A stretch of 64,000 bases of DNA from Roseomonas sp. AR75 (GTDB lineage Bacteria; Pseudomonadota; Alphaproteobacteria; Acetobacterales; Acetobacteraceae). The notes beneath the pieces were generated by a model. That model saw only the letters and a program-made list of their open reading frames with translations, was not told the DNA's origin and made no database searches. Within the stretch, counting starts at the first letter, position 1, and every line of letters begins with the position of its first letter. This document shows positions 1-8,291 of the stretch, in pieces. A program made the position numbers and the translations under genes. The stretch is taken from assembly GCF_005222815.1 (NCBI RefSeq), contig NZ_STGB01000006.1, positions 620,001 to 684,000 on the forward strand, in the 5' to 3' direction.

Positions 1-298
1 CCGGCGCGGCGGCGCAACGCGCGGCGAAGGCGCGGAAGGCGTCCCAGGCCGCAGGCTCCACCTGCCAGCGCGCCATCATCCCGCGCCCGCGCGCCAACCG
101 CCAGGCGCCGAGGCCCGACAGCGTCGAGACGATGCCCATGACGATGCCGAAGGCGACGAGCGGCATGCCGATGGCGGCGAGGGCGATCACGGTGTAGTCC
201 TCCCCGCCCGTCTTCAGCGTGAAGGACGCGGTCACCATCGCGCTGCCGAGCAGCGCGGCGAGCCACCACCAGGCAGCGTTGCGGAACGGCGTGCGCAT
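1..298 (-). CDS. Uncharacterised membrane protein, 3' end beyond window
   Basis: The visible N-terminal 99 residues have no stop and run off the left edge. A hydrophobic segment lies at about residues 9-25 (tryptophan-rich start WWWLAALLG) and a second at about 37-62, followed by a basic stretch (ARGRG), so it looks like a protein with at least two membrane helices. The ATG at 298 was chosen; a GTG directly before it is also in frame. It starts 38 bp after the MOSC gene and probably shares its transcript. I do not recognise the family and assign no function. Confidence 0.55.
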   Translation of the reverse strand, partial: MRTPFRNAAWWWLAALLGSAMVTASFTLKTGGEDYTVIALAAIGMPLVAFGIVMGIVSTLSGLGAWRLARGRGMMARWQVEPAAWDAFRAFAARCAAAP

Positions 299-336
299 CA
301 CCGCGATGGAGCCACGCGCGGCTGCCGAGCTGCAAG

Positions 337-834
337 CTAATCCGCGGGCGTCAGCAGATCACCTATCCGGATGGCGGCGCCCTCGATCACGCGCGCGGTG
401 ATGCCGCCCTGACCGCGCACGGCGTTGTAGCCACCGGCGCCGAAAGTCTCCTCCATGCGGGAGCAGGGGTGGCATTCGCCGCTGTGCTCCAGCAGCGCCG
501 CGCCGATGCGGAAGCGCCGGCCCTTCAGCGCCAGCAGGTTCACGCCCTGGATCACGAGGTTGCGACGCAGCGCCTCGGGCGGGACCGACTCCCGTCCCAG
601 GAAGGACGCGATGGCGGCGAGGTGCTCGGCAGCGATCAGCGTGACCTGGCGGGCACCGGTGGCGCTGCCGCGCCAGCGGTCGCCGATCAGGCCGCGACCC
701 GGTTCCAGCAGCGCCTGCTCCACCGTGAGCATCGGCGCGCGCCGTTCGGGACGCAGCCCGATCCAGACCAGGCGGCCGGGCCGCATCGGCGCGTCAAGCA
801 GACGCGCCAGCAGCGACCCTTCGGGCGGTCTCAC
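337..834 (-). CDS. MOSC domain-containing protein
   Basis: This 165-residue protein resembles MOSC-domain proteins, a family related to the molybdenum cofactor sulfurase C-terminal domain and thought to carry sulfur to metal-binding sites. The hallmark region is the cysteine-bearing stretch ECHPCSRMEE near residues 119-128, followed by a glycine-rich GQGGI segment. The start is GTG at 834, which overlaps the tyrS stop in a GTGA arrangement, so the two genes are probably translationally coupled. Whether it handles molybdenum cofactor, or is a small detoxifying YiiM-like oxidoreductase, cannot be decided from sequence. Confidence 0.85.
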   Translation of the reverse strand: MRPPEGSLLARLLDAPMRPGRLVWIGLRPERRAPMLTVEQALLEPGRGLIGDRWRGSATGARQVTLIAAEHLAAIASFLGRESVPPEALRRNLVIQGVNLLALKGRRFRIGAALLEHSGECHPCSRMEETFGAGGYNAVRGQGGITARVIEGAAIRIGDLLTPAD

Positions 835-2060
835 CCCGGCCGCACCAGCAGGTGCTTCTTCTTGCCCAGCGAAAGTTTTCCCGAGTCGCCGCGCAGGTCC
901 TGCAGCGTCACCTGCGCGGCGGGATCCGTCACCGGCACGTCGTTCAGCCGCACGCCGTTCTGCGCGATCAGCCGCCGCGCCTCGCCCTTGCTGGCGACAA
1001 GCTTGGCGGCGACGAGGATGTCCACCACGCCAGCCGGAAGCGCGGCGACATGCGTCGGCAGCGTCTCGGCGGCCACACCTTCCTCGAAGGTGCGGCGCGC
1101 GGTTTCGCTCGCCTGCTCGGCTGCGTCGCGGCCGTGCAGCAGCGCGGTCGCCTCGGTGGCCAGCACCTTCTTCGCCTCGTTCACCTCGGCACCCTGCAGG
1201 GCGGCCAGCCGCGCGACCTCTTCCATCGGCAGGTCGGTGAACAGCGCTAGGAAGCGGCCGACATCGGCGTCCTCGGCGTTGCGCCAGAACTGCCAGTAGT
1301 CATAGGGCGCGACCTTCGCGGCATCGAGCCACACCGCGCCCTGCGCTGTCTTGCCCATCTTCGCGCCGGAGGCCGTGGTGATCAGCGGCGTGGTGACGAC
1401 ATGCGCCTCCGCCCCCGTCACGCGGCGGATCAGGTCGGCGCCCATGACGATGTTGCCCCATTGGTCGGAGCCGCCCATCTGCATCGCGACGCCGTGCCGC
1501 CGCGACAGCTCCAGGAAGTCGTACGCCTGGAGCAGCATGTAGTTGAACTCGAGGAAGGAGAGATTCTGCTCGCGGTCCAGGCGCTGCTTCACGCTCTCCA
1601 TCGTCAGCATGCGGTTGACGCTGAAGTGCTTCCCGATGTCGCGCAGGAAGGGGATGTAGAGCAGCGCGTCCAGCCATTCGGCGTTATCCAGCATCACTGC
1701 GTCGGTCGGGCCGTCGCCGAACCGAAGAAAAGCGTCGAAGACGCGGCGGATGCCGGCCTTGTTCGCCGCGATCCGCGCCTCGTCCAGCAGCGGCCGCGCC
1801 TCGTCGCGGAAGGAGGGGTCGCCGACCTTCGTCGTGCCGCCGCCCATCAGCACCACCGGCTTGTTGCCGGTGCGCTGCAGCAGGCGCAGCAGCATGATCT
1901 GCACGAGCGAGCCCACATGCAGGCTGTCGGCCGTGGCGTCGAAGCCGATATAGCCGGGCAGCGGGCCCTGCTTCAGCCGCGCGGACAGCGCCGCCTCGTC
2001 GGTGGATTGGTGGATGAAGCCGCGGCGGCGGGCCTCGTGCAGGAAATCGGCGTTGCTCAT
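831..2060 (-). CDS. tyrS: Tyrosyl-tRNA synthetase
   Basis: This 409-residue cytosolic class I aminoacyl-tRNA synthetase attaches tyrosine to tRNA-Tyr. The HIGH-type signature appears as LHVGS near residue 46, the KMSKS-type loop appears as KMGKT in the middle, and a C-terminal S4-like RNA-binding segment (VASKGEARRLI) completes the standard architecture at normal length. The ATG at 2060 was chosen because MSNADFLHEARRRGFI fits family N-termini; longer readings run into the divergent anmK gene. It is followed by the overlapping MOSC gene, and only 48 bp separate it from anmK, so promoters for both directions lie in that gap. Confidence 0.97.
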   Translation of the reverse strand: MSNADFLHEARRRGFIHQSTDEAALSARLKQGPLPGYIGFDATADSLHVGSLVQIMLLRLLQRTGNKPVVLMGGGTTKVGDPSFRDEARPLLDEARIAANKAGIRRVFDAFLRFGDGPTDAVMLDNAEWLDALLYIPFLRDIGKHFSVNRMLTMESVKQRLDREQNLSFLEFNYMLLQAYDFLELSRRHGVAMQMGGSDQWGNIVMGADLIRRVTGAEAHVVTTPLITTASGAKMGKTAQGAVWLDAAKVAPYDYWQFWRNAEDADVGRFLALFTDLPMEEVARLAALQGAEVNEAKKVLATEATALLHGRDAAEQASETARRTFEEGVAAETLPTHVAALPAGVVDILVAAKLVASKGEARRLIAQNGVRLNDVPVTDPAAQVTLQDLRGDSGKLSLGKKKHLLVRPG

Positions 2061-2108
2061 CTCGGTGCGGTGCTTTCGAAGGCCGGCGGTGGTAGCACAC
2101 CGGCCGAA

Positions 2109-3206
2109 ATGCTGAGAACCATCGGACTGATGAGCGGCACCTCGCTGGACGGGGTGGACGCGGCCTGGGTGGAAACGGATGGCGAGGCGATCGCCCGCTT
2201 CGGCCCGACCCTGACGCTCCCCTATGAGCCCGCGCTGCGGCGCGACCTGCGCGCCCTGCTGGACCGCGCGCCCGAGTTGCAGCCGGACGACGCCTTCCTG
2301 GCCGATTGCGTCGCGCGGCTGACCCTGCGGCATGTGGAGGCCGTGAAGGCGATCGGCTGGCAGGCGGATCTGATCGGCTTCCACGGCCAGACCATCCTGC
2401 ATCGACCGAAGCGGCCGGGATGGAACGGCGTGCCCTTCACCTGGCAGGTGGGCGATGCGGCGCGGCTGGCGCGCGAGACCGGGCTGTCCGTCGCGCATGA
2501 TTTCCGCTCGGCCGATGTCGCGGCGGGCGGGCAGGGGGCGCCGCTGGTGCCGGTGGTGCATGCGGTGATGGCACGCGCCCTGCCGAAGCCGTTGGCGGTG
2601 CTGAATCTCGGCGGCGTCGGCAACGTCACCTGGATCGGGGCCGATGGAGACCTCATCGCCTTCGATACCGGCCCGGCCAATGGCCCGCTGGACGACTGGG
2701 CGCGGCGCTCCACCGGGGAAGCCTATGACCGGGATGGCCGGCTCGCCCTGGCGGGGCAGCCGGATGGCGGCGTGCTGGCGCGGCTGATCGCGCATCCCTA
2801 CCTGGCGGCGCCGCCGCCGAAATCGCTGGACCGGCTGGATTTCGACCGTGCGCTGAAGGAAGCCGGCGCCGCCGCGCTGTCGCCGGCGGATGGCGCCGCG
2901 ACGCTGGTGGCGTTCTGCGCCGTCTGCGTCGCCGCGGCGGCACGGCATTTCCCGGCGCCCCCGGTGCAATGGCTGGTTGGCGGCGGCGGGCGGCGCAACC
3001 CGGCGATCATGCGGGCGCTCGCCTCCGCACTGACGGAGCCGGTGCGCCCGGTGGAGGTTGCGGGCTGGAATGGCGATGCGCTGGAGGCCCAGGCCTTCGG
3101 CGTGCTCGCCGCGCGCGTCTGGCGTGGCCTGCCGCTCACCTTTCCCGGCACCACCGGCGCTCCCGGGCCGCTGCCTGGCGGGCGGATCACCGGCCCGCTG
3201 CTGTAG
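2109..3206 (+). CDS. anmK: Anhydro-N-acetylmuramic acid kinase
   Basis: This 365-residue cytosolic kinase phosphorylates and opens 1,6-anhydro-N-acetylmuramic acid released during peptidoglycan turnover, feeding it back as MurNAc-6-phosphate. The N-terminal phosphate-binding signature GLMSGTSLDGVD is intact, as are GFHGQT, the NLGGVGN nucleotide-binding segment, DTGPAN and the late GGGGRRNP motif. The ATG at 2109 gives the canonical N-terminus. It diverges from tyrS and ends before a strong hairpin that it shares with the convergent hydrolase gene. Confidence 0.97.
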   Translation: MLRTIGLMSGTSLDGVDAAWVETDGEAIARFGPTLTLPYEPALRRDLRALLDRAPELQPDDAFLADCVARLTLRHVEAVKAIGWQADLIGFHGQTILHRPKRPGWNGVPFTWQVGDAARLARETGLSVAHDFRSADVAAGGQGAPLVPVVHAVMARALPKPLAVLNLGGVGNVTWIGADGDLIAFDTGPANGPLDDWARRSTGEAYDRDGRLALAGQPDGGVLARLIAHPYLAAPPPKSLDRLDFDRALKEAGAAALSPADGAATLVAFCAVCVAAAARHFPAPPVQWLVGGGGRRNPAIMRALASALTEPVRPVEVAGWNGDALEAQAFGVLAARVWRGLPLTFPGTTGAPGPLPGGRITGPLL

Positions 3207-3219
3207 CACGCCATGAAAA

Positions 3220-3249
3220 AGGGCCGCTCCCCCGTGGGGAAGCGGCCCT
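3220..3249. terminator. Bidirectional intrinsic terminator between anmK and the hydrolase
   Basis: An 8-bp perfect stem GGGCCGCT/AGCGGCCC with an additional inner C-run/G-run encloses a very short loop. A run of five A residues on the left gives a U-tract for transcripts coming from the minus strand, so it should best stop the hydrolase mRNA. The anmK transcript would form the same hairpin with little U-tract. Confidence 0.75.
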
Positions 3250-3272
3250 GTCGGACGCGGCGTGCGGCCGGA

Positions 3273-3947
3273 TCAGTCGGCAGCGAGCGCCGCGGCCGGC
3301 TGGCGACGGTTCAGCGCCATGTTGATGTGGTCCTCGGTCGCGTCCGCCACCTGCTCCGCCTGCGGCGGGGTGAAGATGTGACCGGCCGTCGCCATGACGC
3401 GGTAGTCGATGCTGATGCCCTTCTGGGTGTTCAGCTTCTCCACCAGCTTCCGCACGCTGCTCTCCGGCACCAGCTCGTCATCGGCGCCGTGCAGCATCAG
3501 CCCGTTGCAGGGACAGGGCGCGAGGAAGCCGAAATCGTAGTGGCTGGCCGGGGGGCTGATGGAGATGAAGCCCGACATCTCCGGCCGCCGCATCAGCAGC
3601 TGCATCCCGACATAGGAGCCGAAGGAATACCCGGCGACCCAGAGGGAGGAGGCGTTGGGGTTCACCGCCTGCAGGAAGTCCAGCGCCGCCGCGGCATCCG
3701 AGATCTCGCCGATGCCGCCATCGTAGCGGCCCTGGCTGCGGCCGACGCCGCGGAAGTTGAAGCGGAGCGTGGAGAAGCCCATCGCCTGGAAGCGCTGATA
3801 CAGCGCGTGGACGACGCGGTTGTTCATGGTGCCGCCATGCAGCGGGTGCGGGTGCAGCACCAGGGCGACCGGGGCGTTGGCCTGCTTCGCGTGGTGATAG
3901 CGGCCTTCGAGCCGGCCATCGGGGCCGGCGAACATCACTTCGGGCAT
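3273..3947 (-). CDS. Alpha/beta hydrolase, COG2945-like
   Basis: This 224-residue protein is a small soluble alpha/beta hydrolase. It shows the HPHPLHGGTMNN oxyanion-region motif near residues 32-43, the FRGVGRSQG segment, the nucleophile elbow GYSFGS near residue 105, an acidic residue in the DDELVPESS strand, and a late histidine in the TAGHIF segment. This matches the COG2945 family, for which esterase-type activity is assumed but substrates are unknown. It has no signal peptide. It is a single gene ending at the shared terminator. Confidence 0.87.
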   Translation of the reverse strand: MPEVMFAGPDGRLEGRYHHAKQANAPVALVLHPHPLHGGTMNNRVVHALYQRFQAMGFSTLRFNFRGVGRSQGRYDGGIGEISDAAAALDFLQAVNPNASSLWVAGYSFGSYVGMQLLMRRPEMSGFISISPPASHYDFGFLAPCPCNGLMLHGADDELVPESSVRKLVEKLNTQKGISIDYRVMATAGHIFTPPQAEQVADATEDHINMALNRRQPAAALAAD

Positions 3948-4386
3948 CGCGCGTCAGGTCCAGTCTCGGTTGCGACCGCGGCGCGGGGCGCACGCCGGGC
4001 CAATTGGGGAACCACGCAGGCCGCCGCCGCGACCCATCCATGTCGGCACGCCACGACTCATCCCCGCCAGGCCCCGCCCCCGGAAGTCCCGGCCTGCCTG
4101 CAATTGTTGACGCGGCAGGTCGGAAACAATAGCTTCGCCCCGTTGACCCGCTGGGGGGTCACAAGGCTCCGGTCTTGGCTCTGGTGGGTGCGAGGTGGCC
4201 CGCGCCCGGACGCCCGGGGCGGGCTCCCGAGCCCCCGGGTAAAGAGAATATAGTGCGTCGAACGCGGGTTTCATATCGGATTCACGGCATGGGGCCCATG
4301 TTCCTCCGTCTGGGCAGGGGAGACGTGGCGCAGGATAGGGAGAGAATCCTCACGGAAGCGTGTATGCGGTCCGAGCGCTCCGCGCC
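3948..4386. other. 439-bp intergenic region between hydrolase and iscR
   Basis: No convincing gene is seen on either strand. It separates two divergent genes and so must hold both promoters. A TTGACG-like hexamer near 4107 and an AT-richer patch around 4243-4275 could be promoter elements, but I cannot place a -35/-10 pair with confidence. No textbook IscR or Fur box was recognised. Confidence 0.4.
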
Positions 4387-4875
4387 ATGAGACTCTCGAC
4401 ACGTGGCCGCTACGCCGTGATGGCGATGGTCGAACTGGCCGCGCGCGCCCATGGCCCTTGCTCGCCCGGTCAGGGCGAGGTTGCGCGCCAGGTCAGCCTG
4501 GCCGAGATCGCCCAGGCGCAGCATCTCTCCCTGGCCTATCTGGAACAGCTTTTCGGGCCCTTGCGCCGCGCCGGGCTGGTCGCTTCCGCCCGCGGTCCCG
4601 GCGGCGGCTACCGCCTCGCCCGCCCTGCCGCGGAGATCTCGATTTCCGCCATCGTGAATGCCGTGGACGAGCCGATCCAGGCGACCCGCTGCGAGGCCGG
4701 CGGCCCCGGTTGCCTCGCGGGCCAGCGCTGCCTCACGCATGACCTCTGGGCCGAGCTCGGCGAGCAGATCCGCATCTTCCTGGAAGGGGTCAGCCTCGCG
4801 GATGTGATCCGCGCCCAGGTGATCGGCCGCGCCGCCCCGCCGCGCGATGCCGCGCGGGATGAGAGGCCGGCCTGA
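4387..4875 (+). CDS. iscR: Rrf2-family Fe-S cluster sensing regulator, IscR-like
   Basis: This 162-residue DNA-binding regulator has the Rrf2 winged-helix start (MRLSTRGRYAVMAM) and the recognition region with SLAYLEQLFGPLRRAGL. Three cysteines at 102, 109 and 115, followed by His118, match the IscR pattern of cluster ligands, so it probably senses iron-sulfur cluster status and represses this operon when clusters are plentiful. ATG 4387 was chosen over an in-frame upstream start because it gives the family N-terminus. Its TGA overlaps the ATG of the next gene. Confidence 0.93.
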   Translation: MRLSTRGRYAVMAMVELAARAHGPCSPGQGEVARQVSLAEIAQAQHLSLAYLEQLFGPLRRAGLVASARGPGGGYRLARPAAEISISAIVNAVDEPIQATRCEAGGPGCLAGQRCLTHDLWAELGEQIRIFLEGVSLADVIRAQVIGRAAPPRDAARDERPA

Positions 4876-5978
4876 TGCCGGCGGAGCGCCCGCGGAGCGC
4901 GCTCTACCTCGACGCCAATGCCACCGAGCCGCTGCGGCCGGAGGCGCGGGCGGCGGCGCTCGCAGCCATGGACATCGAGGGAAACCCGTCCTCCGTCCAT
5001 GCCGCCGGCCGGGCCGCGCGGCGGGTGCTGGAGGTGTCACGGGAGCGGCTCGCTGCCTGCTTCGGCGCCGCGCCCGCCGACCTGGTCTTCACCGCCGGCG
5101 GCACCGAGGCGAATGCGCTGGCCGTAAGCGGACTCGGCGGCGGACGCCGCGTGCTGGTGGGCGCCACCGAACATCCCGCCGTGCTGGCGGCCGCGCCGGG
5201 GGCGGAAATCCTGCCCGTCCTGGGAGACGGGACGCTCGACCTCGCGGCGCTGGAGCAGGCCTTGGCCGGGCCGCCGGCCCTGGTCTGCCTGATGGCCGCG
5301 AACAACGAGACGGGCGTGCTGCACCCGCTGGCCGAGGCCGCCGCGCTGTGCCGTGCTGCCGGGGCGTTGCTGCATGTGGACGCGGTGCAGGCGGCGGGGC
5401 GGCTGCCGATCGCCGTCGGCGACGCGGATTCGCTCGCGATTTCGGGCCACAAGCTCGGTGGGCCGAAAGGCGCCGGGGCGCTGCTGCTGCGGTCCGGGCT
5501 GGCCTTGCGTGCCCTGGTCGCCGGTGGCGGGCAGGAGCGCGGCCGTCGCGGCGGCACGGAGCCGCTGCCCGCCCTAGCCGGCATGGCCGCCGCGGCCGAG
5601 GCGGCCCGGCCCGGGGAGGCCATCCGCCTCGCTGCCCTGCGCGACGCACTCGAGAGCGCCTGCCTGGCGTCGGGCGCCCGCATCGCCGGCGCCGGCGCGC
5701 CGCGCCTGCCCAACACGACCAGCCTGATCCTGCCGGGCGTGCCCGCCGAGACCCAGGTCATCGCGCTGGACCTGGCGGGCGTGCGCGTGTCGGCGGGGGC
5801 GGCCTGTTCCTCCGGCAAGGTCGGGCGCAGCCATGTGCTGGCGGCGATGGGCCTCGGCGAAGACGCCGCCTGCGCCGTCCGCGTCTCGCTGCCCTGGAAC
5901 GCGCCGGAGGACGCCGCGGACCGCTTCGTCGCGGCATGGTCGGGCATGCGCGCGCGGCTCTCGCGCAGCGCAGCCTGA
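4875..5978 (+). CDS. Cysteine desulfurase-like protein (first of a tandem pair)
   Basis: A 367-residue fold-type I PLP enzyme of the NifS/IscS group. It has the PLP lysine in SGHKLGGPKG (Lys193), the cofactor-stacking region near His100 (ATEHPAV), and a mobile-loop cysteine in GAACSSGKVGRSH (Cys311). It should release sulfane sulfur from cysteine for Fe-S clusters or thio-modifications. It is about 36 residues shorter than its downstream neighbour and clearly diverged from it, so it may have a specialised role. It overlaps iscR by one base and is co-transcribed with it. Confidence 0.9.
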   Translation: MPAERPRSALYLDANATEPLRPEARAAALAAMDIEGNPSSVHAAGRAARRVLEVSRERLAACFGAAPADLVFTAGGTEANALAVSGLGGGRRVLVGATEHPAVLAAAPGAEILPVLGDGTLDLAALEQALAGPPALVCLMAANNETGVLHPLAEAAALCRAAGALLHVDAVQAAGRLPIAVGDADSLAISGHKLGGPKGAGALLLRSGLALRALVAGGGQERGRRGGTEPLPALAGMAAAAEAARPGEAIRLAALRDALESACLASGARIAGAGAPRLPNTTSLILPGVPAETQVIALDLAGVRVSAGAACSSGKVGRSHVLAAMGLGEDAACAVRVSLPWNAPEDAADRFVAAWSGMRARLSRSAA

Positions 5979-5996
5979 CGCGCCACATAGTCGCGG

Positions 5997-7208
5997 ATGA
6001 CCCGGCCGAACCGACCGATCTACCTGGACAACCACGCGACCACGCCGGTGGACCCGCGCGTGCTGGCCGCCATGCGCCCCTGGTGGGAGCAGAATTTTGC
6101 CAACCCGGGCTCGGTGGAACACGCGCTGGGCCGCGCCGCGGAGGCGGCGGTGGAAGATGCGCGGGCGCATGTCGCCGCGCTGATCGGCGCCGAGCCTGCG
6201 GAAATCCTGTTCACCTCCGGCGCAACGGAATCGAACAACCTTGCCATCAAGGGCGCCGCCCGGTTCGCCGCAGCGCAGGGCACGGAGCGCCGCCGCGTGG
6301 TAACCCTCGCCTCCGAGCACAAATGCGTCCTGGAAAGCGTGAAGGACCTCGGCGCCGAGGGCTTTGCGCCCGTCATCCTGCCGGTGCGACCCGACGGGCT
6401 GCTCGACCTCGGCCTGCTGGAGGCGACGCTGGCCGAGGCGCCGACGCTGCTCGTCTCCGTTATGGCCGTGAACAACGAGATCGGCGTGATCCAGGACCTG
6501 GCCGCCATCGGCGAGATCGCCAAGCGTCACGGCGCGCTGTTCCACACCGACGCGGCGCAGGGATGCGGCCGCATCGCGCTCGATGTCGGCGCGATCCGCG
6601 CGGATCTGCTGTCGATCTCCGGTCACAAGCTCTACGGGCCGAAGGGCATCGGCGCGCTGTATGTCCGCCGCCGCCCGCGCGTGCGCGTCGCGCCGCTCTT
6701 CTCGGGCGGCGGGCAGGAGCGCGGCCTGCGCTCCGGCACGCTGCCCGCGCCGCTGATCGTCGGCCTGGGCGAGGCCTGCCGCATCGCCGCGGCGGAGGCG
6801 GCGCTGGACGCGGGTCGTATCGCCGGCCAGCGCGACCGCTTCCTGGCCGCGATCCAGGCCGAGGTGCCGGGCATCTTCCTCAACGCCGAACCGGAGCGCC
6901 GCGTCGCCGGCAATCTTTCGCTCGCCTTCCCCGGCGGCGTCACCGCGCAGCAGATCATGGAGGCTGCGCCGGACGTCTGCGTCTCCACCGGCTCGGCCTG
7001 TTCCTCGGCCGAGATCGAGCCATCCCATGTGCTTCGGGCGCTCGGCCTGCCGGAAGCCAGGGCACGCGCCACCTTGCGGATCGGGATCGGCCGCTTTACC
7101 TCCCCCGCCGAGGTGGACCTGGCCGCCGCGGCGCTGGGCGCCGCCTGGCGCCGGGCCATCGCGTCGTTCGAGAGCGTCCAGGCCAGGTCGGCTGGCGCGG
7201 CGGAGTAG
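5997..7208 (+). CDS. iscS: Cysteine desulfurase, IscS-like
   Basis: A 403-residue PLP-dependent cysteine desulfurase of standard IscS length. The PLP lysine is Lys211 in SISGHKLYGPKG. The persulfide-forming cysteine is Cys335 in GSACSSAEIEPSHVL. The N-terminal IYLDNHATTPVDP motif is canonical. It makes alanine and enzyme-bound persulfide used for Fe-S cluster assembly and tRNA thiolation; the nearby mnmA is a known acceptor of IscS-derived sulfur. It lies 18 bp after the first desulfurase in the iscR operon. Confidence 0.95.
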   Translation: MTRPNRPIYLDNHATTPVDPRVLAAMRPWWEQNFANPGSVEHALGRAAEAAVEDARAHVAALIGAEPAEILFTSGATESNNLAIKGAARFAAAQGTERRRVVTLASEHKCVLESVKDLGAEGFAPVILPVRPDGLLDLGLLEATLAEAPTLLVSVMAVNNEIGVIQDLAAIGEIAKRHGALFHTDAAQGCGRIALDVGAIRADLLSISGHKLYGPKGIGALYVRRRPRVRVAPLFSGGGQERGLRSGTLPAPLIVGLGEACRIAAAEAALDAGRIAGQRDRFLAAIQAEVPGIFLNAEPERRVAGNLSLAFPGGVTAQQIMEAAPDVCVSTGSACSSAEIEPSHVLRALGLPEARARATLRIGIGRFTSPAEVDLAAAALGAAWRRAIASFESVQARSAGAAE

Positions 7209-7216
7209 GGCTCGCA

Positions 7217-7546
7217 ATGCCGAAGATGACTTTCATCGAGCGCGACGGGACGCGCAAGGAAGTGGACGCGCCGCTTGGCCTGTCCGTGCTGGAGATCGCC
7301 CACAAGCACGGCGTCGACATCGAGGGCGCCTGCGAAGGCAGCCTCGCCTGCTCCACCTGCCACGTGGTGGTGGACGGCGCCTGGTTCGGCAAGCTGAACA
7401 GCCCCACCGAGGATGAGGAGGACATGCTCGACCTCGCCTTCGACCTGCAGGAGACCTCGCGCCTCGGCTGCCAGATCATCATGACCGAGGCGCTGGACGG
7501 GCTGGTGGTGAAGCTCCCCGCCGGCACCCGCAACGCCCTGGGCTGA
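7217..7546 (+). CDS. 2Fe-2S ferredoxin, adrenodoxin type
   Basis: A 109-residue soluble electron carrier. Cysteines 39, 45, 48 and 85 occur in the C-x5-C-x2-C...C pattern of vertebrate-type/ISC ferredoxins (CEGSLACSTC), and the acidic patch TEDEEDMLD is the usual partner-docking surface. ISC ferredoxins deliver electrons for cluster assembly on a scaffold, consistent with its place 8 bp after the desulfurase. The organism's IscU/SufU-type scaffold is not in this window. Confidence 0.95.
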   Translation: MPKMTFIERDGTRKEVDAPLGLSVLEIAHKHGVDIEGACEGSLACSTCHVVVDGAWFGKLNSPTEDEEDMLDLAFDLQETSRLGCQIIMTEALDGLVVKLPAGTRNALG

Positions 7547-7552
7547 CCATTT

Positions 7553-7590
7553 CTCCCTCCGCCGCTTGCGGCGGAGGGTCGGGGTGGGGG
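7553..7590. repeat. Palindromic repeat element, copy 1 (hairpin then G-rich tail)
   Basis: A near-perfect CCCTCCGCCG/CGGCGGAGGG hairpin with a 4-base loop is followed by TCGGGGTGGGGG. The same plan (hairpin plus a tail reading CCCCCACCC on the other strand) recurs at 24934, 25002, 28360, 28456 and 28847, so it belongs to a dispersed REP-like family. Here it sits between the ferredoxin and tenA and may also terminate or protect the operon mRNA. Confidence 0.75.
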
Positions 7591-7604
7591 CTGCACGACC
7601 TGAC

Positions 7605-8291
7605 ATGAACGACACCACCCCTTACGGCTCCGCCACCGGCCTCTATCGCCGCCTGAAGCAGGCCAACGCGGGCGACTGGCAGGCCTACACCTGGCATCCC
7701 TTCGTGCAGGGGCTCGCCGACGGCTCGCTGCCGCTGCCGGCCTTCAAGCGTTACCTGGTGCAGGACTACCTGTTCCTCGTGCAGTTCGTGCGCGCCTTCG
7801 CGCTGGCCGCCTACAAGGCCGAAAGCCTCACCGCCTTCCGCGAGAAGGCCGGCGCGATCCAGGCGCTGCTGCACGAGATGACGCTGCATGTCGGCTATTG
7901 CGCCGAGTGGGGCATCGCGGAGGACGCGATCCTGGCCGAGCCGGAAGCCGCCGAGACGGTCGCCTACACACGCTGGGTGCTGGACCGCGGCATCGCCGGC
8001 GACATCCTCGACCTGGAGGTCGCGCTCGCGCCTTGCACGGTGGGCTATGGCGAGATCGCACTCGCCATCGAGGCGAGCCCGACGCGCCGGCGCGACGCCA
8101 ACCCCTACGAATCCTGGATCGCGATGTATGCCGGCGACGAATACCAGGCGCTGGCGCGCGGCGCCGCTGAGCGGCTGGACACGCTGGGCGAGAGCCATGG
8201 CGGCTTCCCGCGCTTTGCTGCACTGAGCGCCGACTTCGGCAAGGCCGCGCGGCTGGAAGCGGATTTCTGGCGGATGGGCCTGCGGGGATGA
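7605..8291 (+). CDS. tenA: TenA family protein (thiaminase II / aminopyrimidine aminohydrolase type)
   Basis: A 228-residue all-helical TenA-family protein. Members hydrolyse thiamin or salvage its amino-pyrimidine breakdown product. Family residues are visible: Asp54 in YLVQDYLFL, Cys144 in APCTVGYGE (the nucleophile position) and Glu218 in LEADFW. No thi genes are adjacent; instead it overlaps mnmA by 4 bp (ATGA), so its expression is tied to the sulfur block. Because the typical bulky residues after the catalytic cysteine are replaced (CTVGYGE), substrate preference is uncertain. Confidence 0.88.
   Translation: MNDTTPYGSATGLYRRLKQANAGDWQAYTWHPFVQGLADGSLPLPAFKRYLVQDYLFLVQFVRAFALAAYKAESLTAFREKAGAIQALLHEMTLHVGYCAEWGIAEDAILAEPEAAETVAYTRWVLDRGIAGDILDLEVALAPCTVGYGEIALAIEASPTRRRDANPYESWIAMYAGDEYQALARGAAERLDTLGESHGGFPRFAALSADFGKAARLEADFWRMGLRG

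Noticed and set aside
4107..4133. TTGACG...ACAATA as an iscR promoter
   Set aside because: The spacing between hexamers is too short (about 13 bp) and no IscR-type operator could be seen around it.
4847..7216. Long + strand frame running into the ferredoxin gene
   Set aside because: Only the final part from 7217 is real; the rest is an out-of-frame reading of the two desulfurase genes.
7553..7590. CRISPR-like repeats
   Set aside because: The palindromic elements are dispersed singly or in inverted pairs without regular spacers, so they are REP-like, not a CRISPR array.
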